58,000 nt of DNA from Cryptomeria japonica (lineage: Eukaryota > Streptophyta > Pinopsida > Cupressales > Cupressaceae): assembly GCF_030272615.1 (NCBI RefSeq), contig NC_081411.1, positions 832,122,160 through 832,180,159 on the forward strand, in the 5' to 3' direction. The notes beneath the pieces are model-generated. The model worked only from the letters and a program-made list of their open reading frames with translations. It had not been told where the DNA came from and did no database searches. Shown piece by piece: positions 1 through 13,000 of the stretch. The translations under genes were made by a program, and so were the position numbers. Every line of letters starts with the position of its first letter. The first letter of the stretch is position 1.

Positions 1-919
1 AGAGTGAACACAGCAATTTAGATATTATAAGAAACATTGACCCATACAGAATTAGCCCAAACAGAATTTATAGTTATGAACAACATAATTTGAACAAAAA
101 TAGCATAAAAAAAGTTAAAAAATTGTAAAAAAAAATTCTTGTTAAAAAAAATTTAATAACCGTTGTACAAGTTCTTACTCTCTTCTACTAAGTTTTATTT
201 CATATCCCAAGGTTGCTGTACTGGGAACATTGTTTCTTAATGTTTATCCTTATTATACTAAATCTGAATATAATAAATCCTTATCCTTGAATATTATAAA
301 CATAGCAAAATTTGATTGCCTTAAAGTTTTCCTTATTCCCAAGAGAGTAAACAATCATTTATCAGCTAAACAGTTCACATTTTGCTTCTTGTCCCACATT
401 TTTGATAACCTGACTTGCATCCATGCAATTTCACTAAACGATATCACATCAAACTTTCTAACCTCTATAGTGGTTTAAGGTGGAAGAAATGATAACATAA
501 GTAAATTGTTGCTTTGTCAATTAGAAAAGACCTTGCAATGAATAAGGTTTTCACTGATGCATAATGCACAGAATAAAATACAAAAAGAAAAAAATCCATA
601 TTACAAGTAAGCAAAAATGAATTGAAGTACAGTTATAGATGTATACAACATATAATCAAATTTCCATAGTAAAACAAAACATGCAGGTTGTCAAATGCAT
701 GTATATGTATTTGATACTTTATTGATCTTGTGATTTTCGTAAAAAACAAACTGAATTACTATCCTGTGACAAATAGCAATATCAAAAACAGCCATATTAT
801 AAAAGTGATTATTGCATATTACTATAAAGCACAAAAAATACCACATGCATACTTGCCTTTATTTTCACCTGCAATTATATGGCAATTAAAAACATATTCA
901 GAAAAAAACTGAAATTTAC
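1..919 (-). other. RAPTOR: RAPTOR intron 10, left edge of window
   Basis: AT-rich intron sequence. I see no exon, repeat or transposon motif that I can name. The short open frames here are chance. Confidence 0.6.
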
Positions 920-1021
920 CTGAAGAACAATAGGAAGCTGCTCCGGTGGCTTTTTCCGTTCAGATCCATGCTCAAGCCACACCTCAAAAGCTGTCAATTG
1001 TTCAGTGAAGAAAGGACTTGG
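920..1021 (-). CDS. RAPTOR: RAPTOR exon 10 (last exon in window)
   Basis: This 102-bp exon encodes [20 protein letters not shown] and [12 protein letters not shown], the region just before the HEAT repeats. The acceptor is ACTTTCTAG and the donor GTAAAT, phase 0. The next RAPTOR block is not present in 1-919, so it lies outside the window. Confidence 0.94.
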
Positions 1022-4000
1022 CTAGAAAGTCCAAAATAGAATGAAAGTTAGAAAAAAAATATCCATGGCCTACAAAAATATTTGATAGATTTAATCATAG
1101 AAGCAGATATGGTGATTCCTCAGCAATCAGATTCATATCAGATCATCACTATTTTTTCCCAATTGCAAACACAATTCTGATGGGTGTCTTATTGATGCTT
1201 TAATCATGCAAATAAATTCCAATTTTCTGAAAACCCCACAGCTTATTTGCAATTAAACCAGTTTATTCAATTTTATTATAAATACTTGGTTTACACAAGA
1301 TTGGGATTGACTTGGCACTTGGATCAATTTAGGCACGGCTAAGTACACTCATTCTACACACCCTCTGCAAAAATCCATTTCATTCTCATTCTCAAACAAG
1401 TAAACACCATAGGAGTCTCTTATTTATTTCAAGTTTTTTATTTATTTTAAAAGTTAAGAGTAGTTAGGCAATTAGGTTTTATTTTTAACTAGGCCATTCA
1501 TATTTTAAACCCTAGAGGGTCTTCAATATTATATCCTAACCATAATAATGGGGATTTATAGCCTAAAATTTAAAGCCCTTACAGAATCGTAAGCCTGTTT
1601 TTAACTTTCCATATTAATAGAATTATTAGGTTCTATGTTTCAACTCTTAACACTAAAGCACTTTAGTTTAGGGTTAGTTTTTAAAATTTTAGTTACCCTA
1701 AACAATTTTTTTGGTTTAGTTTTAATGTTTAGGATATTTTTGGTATCAACAAATTAAAATGCATTTTTTGTGAAATTAAATGCAGTTGGGATATACAGCA
1801 AGATGGCAAAGCATGATATTAGGGCTTGCAAACATTACCCCACAACTGTCACTCATCAAGCTTTGTTGTTTCTCGAGGCTTTTGCAAAAGAACAAAACAA
1901 AGAAAGGCAAAAAAAACTATTGGATCAATGTCTACTAAAGCAAGAGCTAGTCCTTCAAATGAGAATTAACCTTCACAATGGCAGGAGCCTAGTGCAAATT
2001 CCTCTATACCTTTCACATCCAAAAAACCAAACAAGTTGGGGAAACATAAATGCTTTTTTTAACCTCCTAATACCCCTATAGCTCTACCATCTTTATTGTA
2101 CTAAGTCGTTGTACTATAAGAGCATTAATGAGCAAGTCAAAGAGCCCATTGCTAAATTATTGTACTATTCTAGCATCCCATTCAAAATTGTTAGGTCTCC
2201 ATACTCGAAAAGAATGATTGATGAAATTTCAGTTGGAAGTCTGGGACTCAAGACTCCCTTATATAAGAGGTTAGGGAATAAAATATTGAAAGATGCGATT
2301 CTCAATGTTTGTGATCTCCTTGCCAAGCATCAAAAAGAGTGGACTAAGACAATGTATACAATATTGTCAATCTAAGTTACCAGTTTTTTAGGATAGGAGG
2401 CTGAGTCCTGGGCGGCTCAAAACTGGTCTGTGTCAGATTTGCTATGGATCCAAACAAGGTTTCGTCCTCAACCTGTGAGTTCTGCCCTGGCAAACCCAGT
2501 GCAAATTTTGTCCCCAAAAACTCCAAACCACTGAATTTCATGTGTAAAACATTTTTTGACTTTTTGTAAAAAAAAATTGGAAAAAGGTAAATTCACCAGC
2601 CCCCTCCCCCACCACCAAATTTTTGCTATACAAAACATCTAAAAGGCAAAACCAAATTCATTTTTCATATTGTGAATGAAAAACAAAAATATTTTCCTCC
2701 ATTGCTGAACTTATTTTCTTGCTTGCTATTGCATGAATAGAGTTGACTAAAAGGCAAAACCAAATTCATTTTTCATATTGTGAATGTAAAACAAAAATAT
2801 TTTCCTCCATTGCTGAACTTATTTTCTTGCTTGCTATTGCATGAATAGAGTTGAAGATTGAATTTTGAATGCTTCAAGCTGGTTGTGCTATCCTATCCAT
2901 TTGCAAGTGTTAGTTTGTTGTCAAGGAGATTGTAGAGGAAGATTTCTTTCTCTTAAAACACACAATACATAAGTAATTAAATGTTGAAAATTTTGGTTTT
3001 GGTCAAGGCAATGGTGGGATATTTTAGCGAAAGAAGTCAAATTGCTACAATGGATGACGATATGCATTTTGATGTTTGTTCAAAACAATCATTTACATCT
3101 CAGGAAAACTCACACTTACAAAAAAATTACTATGTTAAGCTATTAAATTCTATTCATTGTTGAAACTTACAAATTTGAAATCAATTTGAATTTCTTGCAT
3201 AATGCACATAATTATATGTCACAAAGATGTGACTTGATAGTGTCAAATTGTGTCAAAGACGATCAGCATATTGGCATAAACAAGATTAATTCAAACTCAA
3301 AATGGGAACTTGGCCATCTTGAAGGAGGCATTTAATGAATGTGAGAATAATCAATTTGAGTCAAGCAGGGACGTGGGTCCTTCATATTAGAATATTTAAT
3401 TATATTTTAGTCACCTATATTTAGTTCCTTGTTTAATGGTCATTTAGCTTTTTAGTTAATTAGCTTTTAAGCTTTATTTAGCATTTAGCTTTTTCTTTTT
3501 AGTTAATTAGCTTTTAAGCCTAATTTAGCTTTTAGCTCTTTAATCTTTTACTTTAACGTTATGTTCTAATTATAGAACATCATCTTGTAACCTCTATATC
3601 TACGTGTGTATATCGTTCAATGTAATCATCCAATTATTGAATCATTCATTCAATTTATTTTTCATGGTATCAGAGCGGGTCGATGGGATTCTTTAAAGTT
3701 TGGCGAATTTTTTAATAAAAATTCATACCCTTCTTTCTGGAATATTTTCCAGATTTTTTTTTTATTGTTTTTTAATAAAAAAACGATTTTGCTTTTTAGA
3801 AGGCTTGTTGAAGGTTTCTAGTTCGCGGGCAAATTTCTTTGTGCTGGGCAGCAGTTCATATTTTTTTTTAAGCATTCTGGAGATTTTCGGGCCTGCAACC
3901 TGGAGTTTTTTTTGCAAATTGAAAATTTTCCTAGGGTTTTTGCAATTTCGACTAAGGTTTTGACCCTTCAGTTCAAGTCGAAATTTTATTTTGCTTGCAG

Positions 4001-7000
4001 ATTCTTGGTGGGTTTTTCGAGACCTCAACTGGGTCGTCATCAGATTTTTCTGGGTGCATCGTTTTCCGTGCCTCGATTTTTGAGCCGTCGGATCTGCAAT
4101 CTGTTTTCAGATTCTTGGTGGGTTTTTCGAGAGCTTTTCTGGGTTGGTCTCAGATTTTTCTGGGTGCCTCGTTTTTTTGTGCCAACAAATTTGCCTTGGA
4201 ATTTAAAAACAGTTGACAATTTCTGCTATTTCTGTGGACGTTGGGATTTTTGCTGTTTTTTGGGCACCATTTATGCTGTTTTAAGTTTGCAGAAAATTTT
4301 AATTTTGGGGTTTCTTCCAAACCTCGAAATTTGCACCTTGGAATTTGTGCCAGAATTCTCCTCCAAGGTTTCAAATTTTTTGTGTAGCTGCTTCCATTCT
4401 AATTTTTGAATCAGATTCTTCTCTCTCATGCTTTCACTAGGTAGACCTTGTTCAACCTCCATTTTCGTGATAGCATCTTTGACCAACATCATGTTGGAAC
4501 ACAGTCAGAAATTCAACAGCTACCACAACACCTAGAAACAGTGCATGTTCACGATATCTGAATATCGTTGCCTTGATCAGATTGATTTAGGCCAGACCTC
4601 GTCTTACAAGTCCCAAGGTTTTTACGATTTTTCCTTGAAAATTTGTCTGTCGGTTTTTTGATTTTTTTTCACAAAACATCATGGGAGGCTTTTCACGATT
4701 TTTTCCTCAAAAATTGTTCGCAGGGTTTATAATTTTCCCTTAAAAATTATCTCATCTGTAATCCGTGATATTCGCGTAAGATTTTAGTTATCTAGGTTTT
4801 ACCGTTTTTTCCACAAAAACGATGATTTGTAACCCTCAGATTGCTTGGTTTTTCGATTTTCTCCTCAAAATCGTAAATTCTCTTTTCGAGGGTTCCTATT
4901 TCAGGGTTTGATGGTTTTTTCCTCAAAATCGTGCTTTGTTGCAGTCAGTTTGGGTCGCACCTGCTAGGGCGAACATCTACAACCGTGGTATCTTGCAGTC
5001 GGTTTTGGAGTTGGTACTCTTCTACAAAAGGGTTTGCTGATTTTTTCTTCAAAATCATTGTTTCAGGCTTCAGTAATTCGTGTGTGCCAGATCTCTAATT
5101 TGCGTGTGAAGGTTACATTAGCTTGGATGGCTTTTGGTATTCTTGGTCATTAACACTTTTCAGATCCAGGGAGGGTCTCCATCGCAGCAGAGTGTTCTTT
5201 TCATTTGTGATCAAAAGACCTGCAGTGTCTTCTGTAGGGTAGTTAGTAGATAGAATGACCATTAAGGGAAGGTATTAGAATATTTAATTATATTTTAGTC
5301 ACCTATATTTAGTTCCTTGTTTAATGGTCATTTAGCTTTTTAGTTAATTAGCTTTTAAGCTTTATTTAGCATTTAGCTTTTTCTTTTTAGTTAATTAGCT
5401 TTTAAGCCTAATTTAGCTTTTAGCTCTTTAATCTTTTACTTTAACGTTATGTTCTAATTATAGAACATCGTCTTGTAACCTCTATATATACGTGTGTATA
5501 TCGTTCAATGTAATCATCCGATTATTGAATCATTCATTCAATTTATTTTTCACTTCAACATCGTATTTTGCAGCCTCTCAATGGATCATAGTCTCATAGA
5601 CTGCTTTGTTTCTTTGTAATTTTAAATTATTATTTGTAACCGACAAAGTTATTGATCCGTAGGATCAAACTTAAAACTTAGAGACAACATATGCATTGCA
5701 ATCGGCAAGATCAATAAGAAAATTCCATATTTGTTGTTAAATACTATTATTTGGATTCACCTTCTATCTGTATCCATTCTATTTACCATGAATCTTTTTA
5801 AAGAGCATTTGTCCTCTATTTTTATAAGTATTTAACATTTTTAGTATACAATATTTTTTCTGATATAAATCCCAAGCAACTGAATTCAATTAATACTTTT
5901 GGTTTGTCAAGTCCACACCAATCCCATGTACTGCTTCTATGGAATTTATAATCCTCAATTGCTAGTGACATACTCCTTTGAAATGCATAAATTCTACAAG
6001 ATAAATAACACAAATCACTATGAGAAATGCCAAGAGGTACATGATGATATAGTTTAAAACCATTCCAAAAACTTACTTGAAACTCGGTATTTGGATCACT
6101 AAGCAAAGTTGGTAGCTGAGAAAGACATATCTCTGCTGCCATATCCCATGCATCCCTGTAAAGCCAGGTTTAGATGAAATGACTCAATCAAAATCCACAT
6201 GGACATGAGATCAGAATGTGAAATGCAATCATTTTTTAAATAATTACCACATTGGGTGCTGATGAGTAGGTGGTAAGAGCGGAAAGGAAACTGGAGTACA
6301 GTTTGCAGAGCGCATAATACGTTCTGCCAGTAAGAAGTTCCTGAAGAGACTCGCAACTAGAAGGTCCTGCCTAAAAAGCCTCTGAAAAAGTTCTGCACAA
6401 ATGGCAATGGATTCTCACATACATTCAGAAGAAGAATCACTAAACCAATGAGGCAATTACAATACAGACAAGACATATATAAAAAACATATGTAAAAGTT
6501 ATTATACCACGTGGTAAGACATTCCATGCAATGGTATCTGTAACTGCAGTAAAAATCCAATTCAGTTCTCCCAAAAGAGTTTTACGATCAATCTGCCGCC
6601 CAGGTATCTTGTCAACAAGACTAGGATCAAGAGAATCCCGAAGCAGTGAGCGTGTACAAAACCTGAAAGCATGAACAGTGTAGAGAGTCAGATGCCAAAA
6701 TCCCCCAGAGGCGTTCAACATTAAAGGATATGCTAGAGCAAAGAACAAGGATTAAAGAATGTAACATTGAAGATGTGAGCTACGAACTAATATTGTTTGG
6801 ATGTTCAACAATAAAAGTTATTCTCTAATCTAATAAAATGAAATAGCCAAAAAGCAAAAAATATTGATTATTTAATTTCAGACATAAAAGTAAAGGTAGC
6901 TTTTACAGTAGCATTTCAAAAGAGTCAATAAGAGAACAATTATATAAATGAGATAAATGAACATCTGTGACTATATCCCTCATCCAATTGAATCATGGCT

Positions 7001-10000
7001 TTAATGCACATAAATTATCCAACATCTGGAATTTCACAGGATAGTACATAGCAATGGAATTACAAATATGTCCGAACATAGGTTAATAGAAAACTCAATA
7101 GCAAGAAGTACACCCAAAACTACGTACCTTCAAAAAGTAGCCATTTCAGGCAGACCAACAGCAAAACGTTTGAGACAACAGATGGAAAAGACGAAAAAAA
7201 AAAAAAATCAATGGACTTAAGCTAAAAGCCTCGAAATATGTCTATGTTATAATAACAGAAAATAACAGGCCTATATGAGCCACCAAACCTTCATTGATCT
7301 CTTCCAATCCCAAACTTCACCTTTCATTCCTTTCTTTTATTCTGACACTACAACACCTTATACAACAAAACTCTAAACAAGAACTAAGAACCAGACTACG
7401 AATTTTCATTCTATTACAAAATGTCATATGCTGAATAGCCCCAATCTCCAGCTAATAACCTATAGGCCATAAGGCCCCCATTATTACTGAATTTTTATTC
7501 ATCAAAATAATGAGCTAAACTCTGATGTTTTAAGGAATACATATATCCCAGATGCTGCCAAACAGACAAATGAGCTTAAAATGTCACAACTAGCTGTAAT
7601 ATAGATTAGAGGATGCAGAAAATAATGCCTGTGGAACAAATAAGTGCAGACAAATTCCCAACCACAGCCAAAAAAAAGTTAAATGAATCTACTGAACTTA
7701 AATTATATTCCTTTGTAACTGTTGAAGGTGGCAAGTCCCTTGAAACTGCTGCAGTAATGAAAAATAATGCCCTCTCAGGTGGGGCCCAGTAGAATGAATC
7801 GCTGAGAAAAAGACAATTTAAACTGCCACCCAGCTATTTGGGAAAATAACTTCAAGGATGTGAGGGTCCTGAAGGGAAAACTTAGCAAACAAGAACTGTG
7901 ACCCAATAGAAAAGGTAATAAGTGGATCAATTTAAACTTACCAGATTGCACGCTGAGTGCACCATTAATGCAGCCTGTGGAACATTGTTTGAAATTTGCA
8001 CTAAGTAGTAGCTGAAGACAAAATATTTAGAAAATTTACCCAAACACTAGCAAGTCACCCTGTCAAGGGGCACAATTTCTTCACAAATGGTGAGAATCTG
8101 AATCCGTAATAGGATGTGCTCTACAAAAAATTGGATGAAATGATACGCACTTTGGATTGGATGGACCTTAAAAAGCTCGGAAACACACAGAAATCATAAC
8201 ATACATATCATTGCATAAATTTTAACATGATAATATGATGATATCAAAACACAATAACTGAGATCTTCCACATCCATGATTGGAGCATACCATAACCTGC
8301 GATGCTTCAATGATTTTAAGCAACTTGGATCGATTAGAGTGTTTTCATCCACACCAGTGTTAGATAGTTGGTCTATTCTTTTTCCAGTTGATTTATTTAA
8401 TTTCAATGTGTTCCAACAGCTGCAAACATGAGTATTATTAGTCTCAAAGAGGGTGATCACCTTGAGTGTGCTTCCAATTTTACACCTTAAAAAGTGCAGA
8501 TTGCAGATGCTATTAAAGTTGATCTTTGGGTCTATGTGAACCAGGGTTGCACCTCTTACTGATGTTATCCAGTTGCTTGAATATAAGAAAAAGATAGCCA
8601 AAGCAAACAGAAAAATGTTAAGTTATTTGATATCTCGCATTGCAGCGAAGAAGATAGCAAAGGAGATTGACGATGGCTTTACAACTCTATATCAAAATGT
8701 GAACATCTCCCATAAAATGCTGCTGACAAACAAGCTCAGTGCCACACAGTATGAGCGGCACAGACATGGAAACCATGTACTTAAATAAGATCAAAAAACT
8801 TTGTGATCAGCTGCTACAATTCGCATAAAAGAGGAGGAAGAAGAGTTTGTGCCATAGATTTAAAAATCCTATGTTTTTCACTTTTTTAAATGTTCCAATG
8901 TTCCCTATTTTTTATTTGTGATTTGAGCCATCACTCAACTACTGCAAAACATGTGCTCTGATATTTTAAGAGCACACTTCATTATGGATTGAAGTATGCT
9001 GGACACAAAGAATTCATGTTGCATGACTTTGTTGATTCAGATTGGGCACGTGATAATCCTACCAAAAAGAGCACTAGTATGATATCCTAGTTCAGCACAA
9101 AACAAGCACTAGTAGGACTAAGTTGTGAGGATACATTGCTTCACAGGTTGATAACAGATCTTACTAATCAAATATTGAATCCAACAATAGTATAGTGTGA
9201 TAATGAAAGTTGCATCAAGCTCTCTAAAAATCTAATATTTCATGCTTGCTCTAAATACATAGATATGTTCGCTCGAATCCAAAAGTTGCAAACAGTTTGA
9301 CAAAATCTTTATCAAAAGCCTAGCTTGAAATACTAAGAGAGAAGCCAGGTTTGATGGAGAGTGCCTTCTGGGTAAAGAGAGTTTTTTGTTGGTTACTCAG
9401 TTGCTGTTGTTATCCTGCAGCTGGGACCAGAAACTAGCAAAAATCAAACTTATTTTTGGGGTTGAATCTCTTTCATCTGGACACTGATTCCCTTTATTTA
9501 GTAATTCAAGCTGCTGTAATAGGCATATCTACTTTGCGTGTTGTTTGGAACAGATATTTAGTGATAGTCAGTGCTGTCTTTTAATGCTTTATTTCTTTTT
9601 TTAATTGTTTTAGTCTGGGCAGTACTGGAGTTGTCTTTTGTCATAATTTTGGCAAAATTCAATGTGATAGAAAAATCAAAAACATAGTTTGTCCCCTCAT
9701 TTAGAGTGTTTTTAATCTGCTTTGGTGTGCTCAAGTTTGAGGATCTTTCTACTGACCTTGGCACCCACTTCTGAAAGGAAAAATCAGAGTAAAAACATTT
9801 AAACTGAAAAATAAATTGAATGAATGATTCAATAATCGGATGATTACATTGAACGATATACACACGTATATATAGAGGTTACAAGACGATGTTCTATAAT
9901 TAGAACATAACGTTAAAGTAAAAGATTAAAGAGCTAAAAGCTAAATTAAGCTTAAAAGCTAATCAACTCAAAAGAAAAAGCTAAATGCTAAATAAAGCTT

Positions 10001-13000
10001 AAAAGCTAATTAATTAAAAAGAAAAAGCTAAATGCTAAATAAAGCTTAAAAGCTAATTAACTAAGTAGCTAAATGACCATTAAACAAGGAACTAAATATA
10101 GGTGACTAAAATATAATTAAATATTCTAATACCCTCCCTTAATGGTCATGCTATCTATCACACCAAGCTGCCCTCTAAATTTGAGATACTTTGCCAGGCT
10201 CAAGGACTTGGTGAGGATATCTGCCGTCTGATCTTCTGTAGGAATGTACTGCAGTATCACTGTTCCATCTTCAACATGCTGGGAGTAGGTCTTGGTTGAG
10301 ACATTTGCATGTCTGCAAGCATCCTACGTAGCCAAATTGCCTCACATGCTGCCTTAACAGTTCCCCGATACTCTGCTTCGGTCGAGGAAAGAGCTATTGC
10401 CTGTTGCTTCTTGCTGGTCCATGTGACTGCACCTGTACCCAAGCTGAAAACATACCCAGAAGTTGACTTTCTGTCATCAACACAACCTGCCCAATCTGAG
10501 TCTGTAAAACCAACCAGACTAGGATCTTTGCTTCTGTTGTACAGAATGTCAAAATCAGGAGTGCCCTTCACATATCTAAGCACACACTTCGCTGCAACCC
10601 AATGTTCAACTTTTGGGGCTGACATGAAGCGAGAAATATAGCTCACAGCATAACTGATGTCAAGTCTAGTGGCGGTGAGATAGATGAGGCTGCCCACTAG
10701 TTGCCTGAATGAAGACTCATCCACTACAGGGGAATCTGATTTGGCTGATAATTTGAGCCCTATCTCCATAGGTGTAGATGCAAGTTTACAATCTTGCATT
10801 CGAAACTTATCTAGTAGGCTCTTGGCATACTTTGACTGAGAAATGAATATGTGGCTATCAATTTGCCAAACCTCTACACCGAGACAATAATGGAGTGGTC
10901 CCAAATCTATCATATCAAAATGCTGACACAAATTCTATTTGACCTGCATGATCAGATGTGTTGCATTGCCAGTAATGATGAGATCATCAACATAGACTAC
11001 TAGAAATAGAATATCATCACTAGTATATTTGACATACAAATTGGGATCTGAAGGACTCCTCTGAAAGCCTTAATCAATCAAGTACTTATCAATTTTGATG
11101 TACCATGCACGAGGAGCCTGTTTGAGGCCATAGAGTGCTTTGACTAGTCTACATACCTGGTGTTCCTTACCGGCAACCTTGAAACCTGGAGGTTGCGTCA
11201 TGTAGACTTCTTCCTGCAAATCACCATTGAGAAAGGCACTCTTGACGTCCATTTGATGGACTTTCCATCCAAATTGAACTGAGAGAGCGCGGACAAGCCT
11301 AATGGTACTCATCTTGGTTGTGGGAGCAAATGTCTCTTCATAGTCGATGCCCTCCTTCTGTGAAAACCCTTTTGCCACCAACCGAGCCTTGTACTTATCA
11401 AGACTTCCATCAGCTTTATACTTGACTTTAAACACCCATTTGCAACCAATGGGCTTCTTTCCTGGATGAAGATCAGACAATACCCAAGTGTTGTTTTTCA
11501 AAAGACTATGTTGCTCCGTTGCCATAGCCTTTTCCCATTCAAGTACACCTTTAGCCTCTGTATATGTTTGAGGCTCATAAATACTGTGAATGTTGGCCAT
11601 AAGAACAAAATTGACTGTGTTGTTGGCTCTTACCTCTAACGGATCTACCCTCAATGAGCTCATCATCATGAAGATCACCAATGGTCTTGGCCCACCACTT
11701 AGGCCGAAGAGTAGAAGTACCAACATCTGCTGCAGGATGAAGAGTGCCTGGAATATCTGGAGCAAGCTCCTCTGGATGTGGATAGAGAAGATCTTGAGGA
11801 AAGTCAGGGGGTGCTCTTGAGGAAAGTCAGGGGGTGCAATGTCATGCCTGGGAGACCCCACAACTTCAGAGTCAACTAAATCCCTCCCATCAAGTGGAGC
11901 TAAGGGAAGACGAACACCCATACTTACAACCTTTGGAGGGTGATCCTCAGTGCACAAATCAGGAGAGGAAGGCTGAAAAGGCCCTCTTTCTTCATCAAAT
12001 ACTACATCTAGACTGAATATGAGGTGATTAGTGTCTATATCAACCAACCGATATGCCTTGTGGTTGTCACTGTAGCCGATGAACATCAATTTCTGACTCT
12101 TTGGATCCAGTTTGGTACGCGTGGCATTTGGAATCCAAACATAAGTTGTAGAGCCAAAAACTTTCAAATGACTGATTTTGGGCTTCCTGCCAGACCAAGC
12201 TTCCTCTGGAGTCATCTTCTTAATGGCCTTTGTGGGAGACCGGTTCAGAAGGTAGACTGCAGTGAAGACCGCTTCCGCCCAAAAGTGTTTTGAAACATTT
12301 CTATGCTCCAACATAGACCGAGCCATCTCAGTGACTGTACGGTTCCTGCGCTCAACAACACCATTCTGCTGTGGGGTGTAAGGTGTGGTAAGTTGATGCT
12401 TAATGCCATGTGATGCACAAAAGTTGGTGAACTCTGTAGAACAAAATTCCCCTCCATTGTCGGACCAAAGAGTGACTATTTGACAGCTAGAAACATGGTG
12501 AACACCTCTGATTTCTGCTTAAGAAAATAAACCCACATGCGTCTGCTGAAATCATCAACAAATAATAGAAAATACCTGCATCCAGTGACTGATGGAGTGT
12601 TCATGGGACCACAGATGTCTGCATGAACGAGTTGCAAGACCTTGGATGCTCTCCAAGCGTCTCCATTTGAAAACGGAGTCCTATGCTGCTTTCCAGCTTG
12701 ACACGCTCGACAAACACCATGATTCCGAGTTTGAATCTCAAGTAATCCTACGACTAGATCCTCTCAAACCAACTGAGAGAGATAGTGGACATTGAGATGC
12801 CCATATCGCTGATGCCAAAGAGTGTTGATGGAAGTACTCTTAGCTGCCATGGCAAGCTCCTGAGAACCAGTAGAATCAACAAGTGTATAAAGACCATGAT
12901 CCTCAATACCAACTGCAACTGTAGTGCGAGTCTCCCTGTCAACAATGTTGCACTTGTGCAACTCGAAGACGACATCCAGTTGTGGTAAATGCTGCATAAT

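Larger units (their letters stand above)
3385..5552 (+). mobile_element. Non-autonomous Copia-derived LTR element (2168 bp)
   Basis: Two 280-bp LTRs (3385-3664 and 5273-5552) flank a 1608-bp interior. The insertion is bounded by a perfect 5-bp target duplication, CTTCA, at 3380-3384 and 5553-5557. A tRNA-Met-type primer site follows the 5' LTR and a purine tract precedes the 3' LTR. The first ~930 bp of the interior match, in order, the leader and first gag codons of the Copia element at 9805-15010 (minus). The match ends shortly after the gag start, and no protease, integrase, RT or RNase H is present. It therefore depends on enzymes from a relative. It sits in RAPTOR intron 9, in antisense orientation to the gene. 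The LTRs differ at about three sites. Confidence 0.95.

Noticed and set aside
3762-4492. Several overlapping open frames on both strands
   Set aside because: They lie in the leader of the non-autonomous element and match the non-coding leader of its relative.
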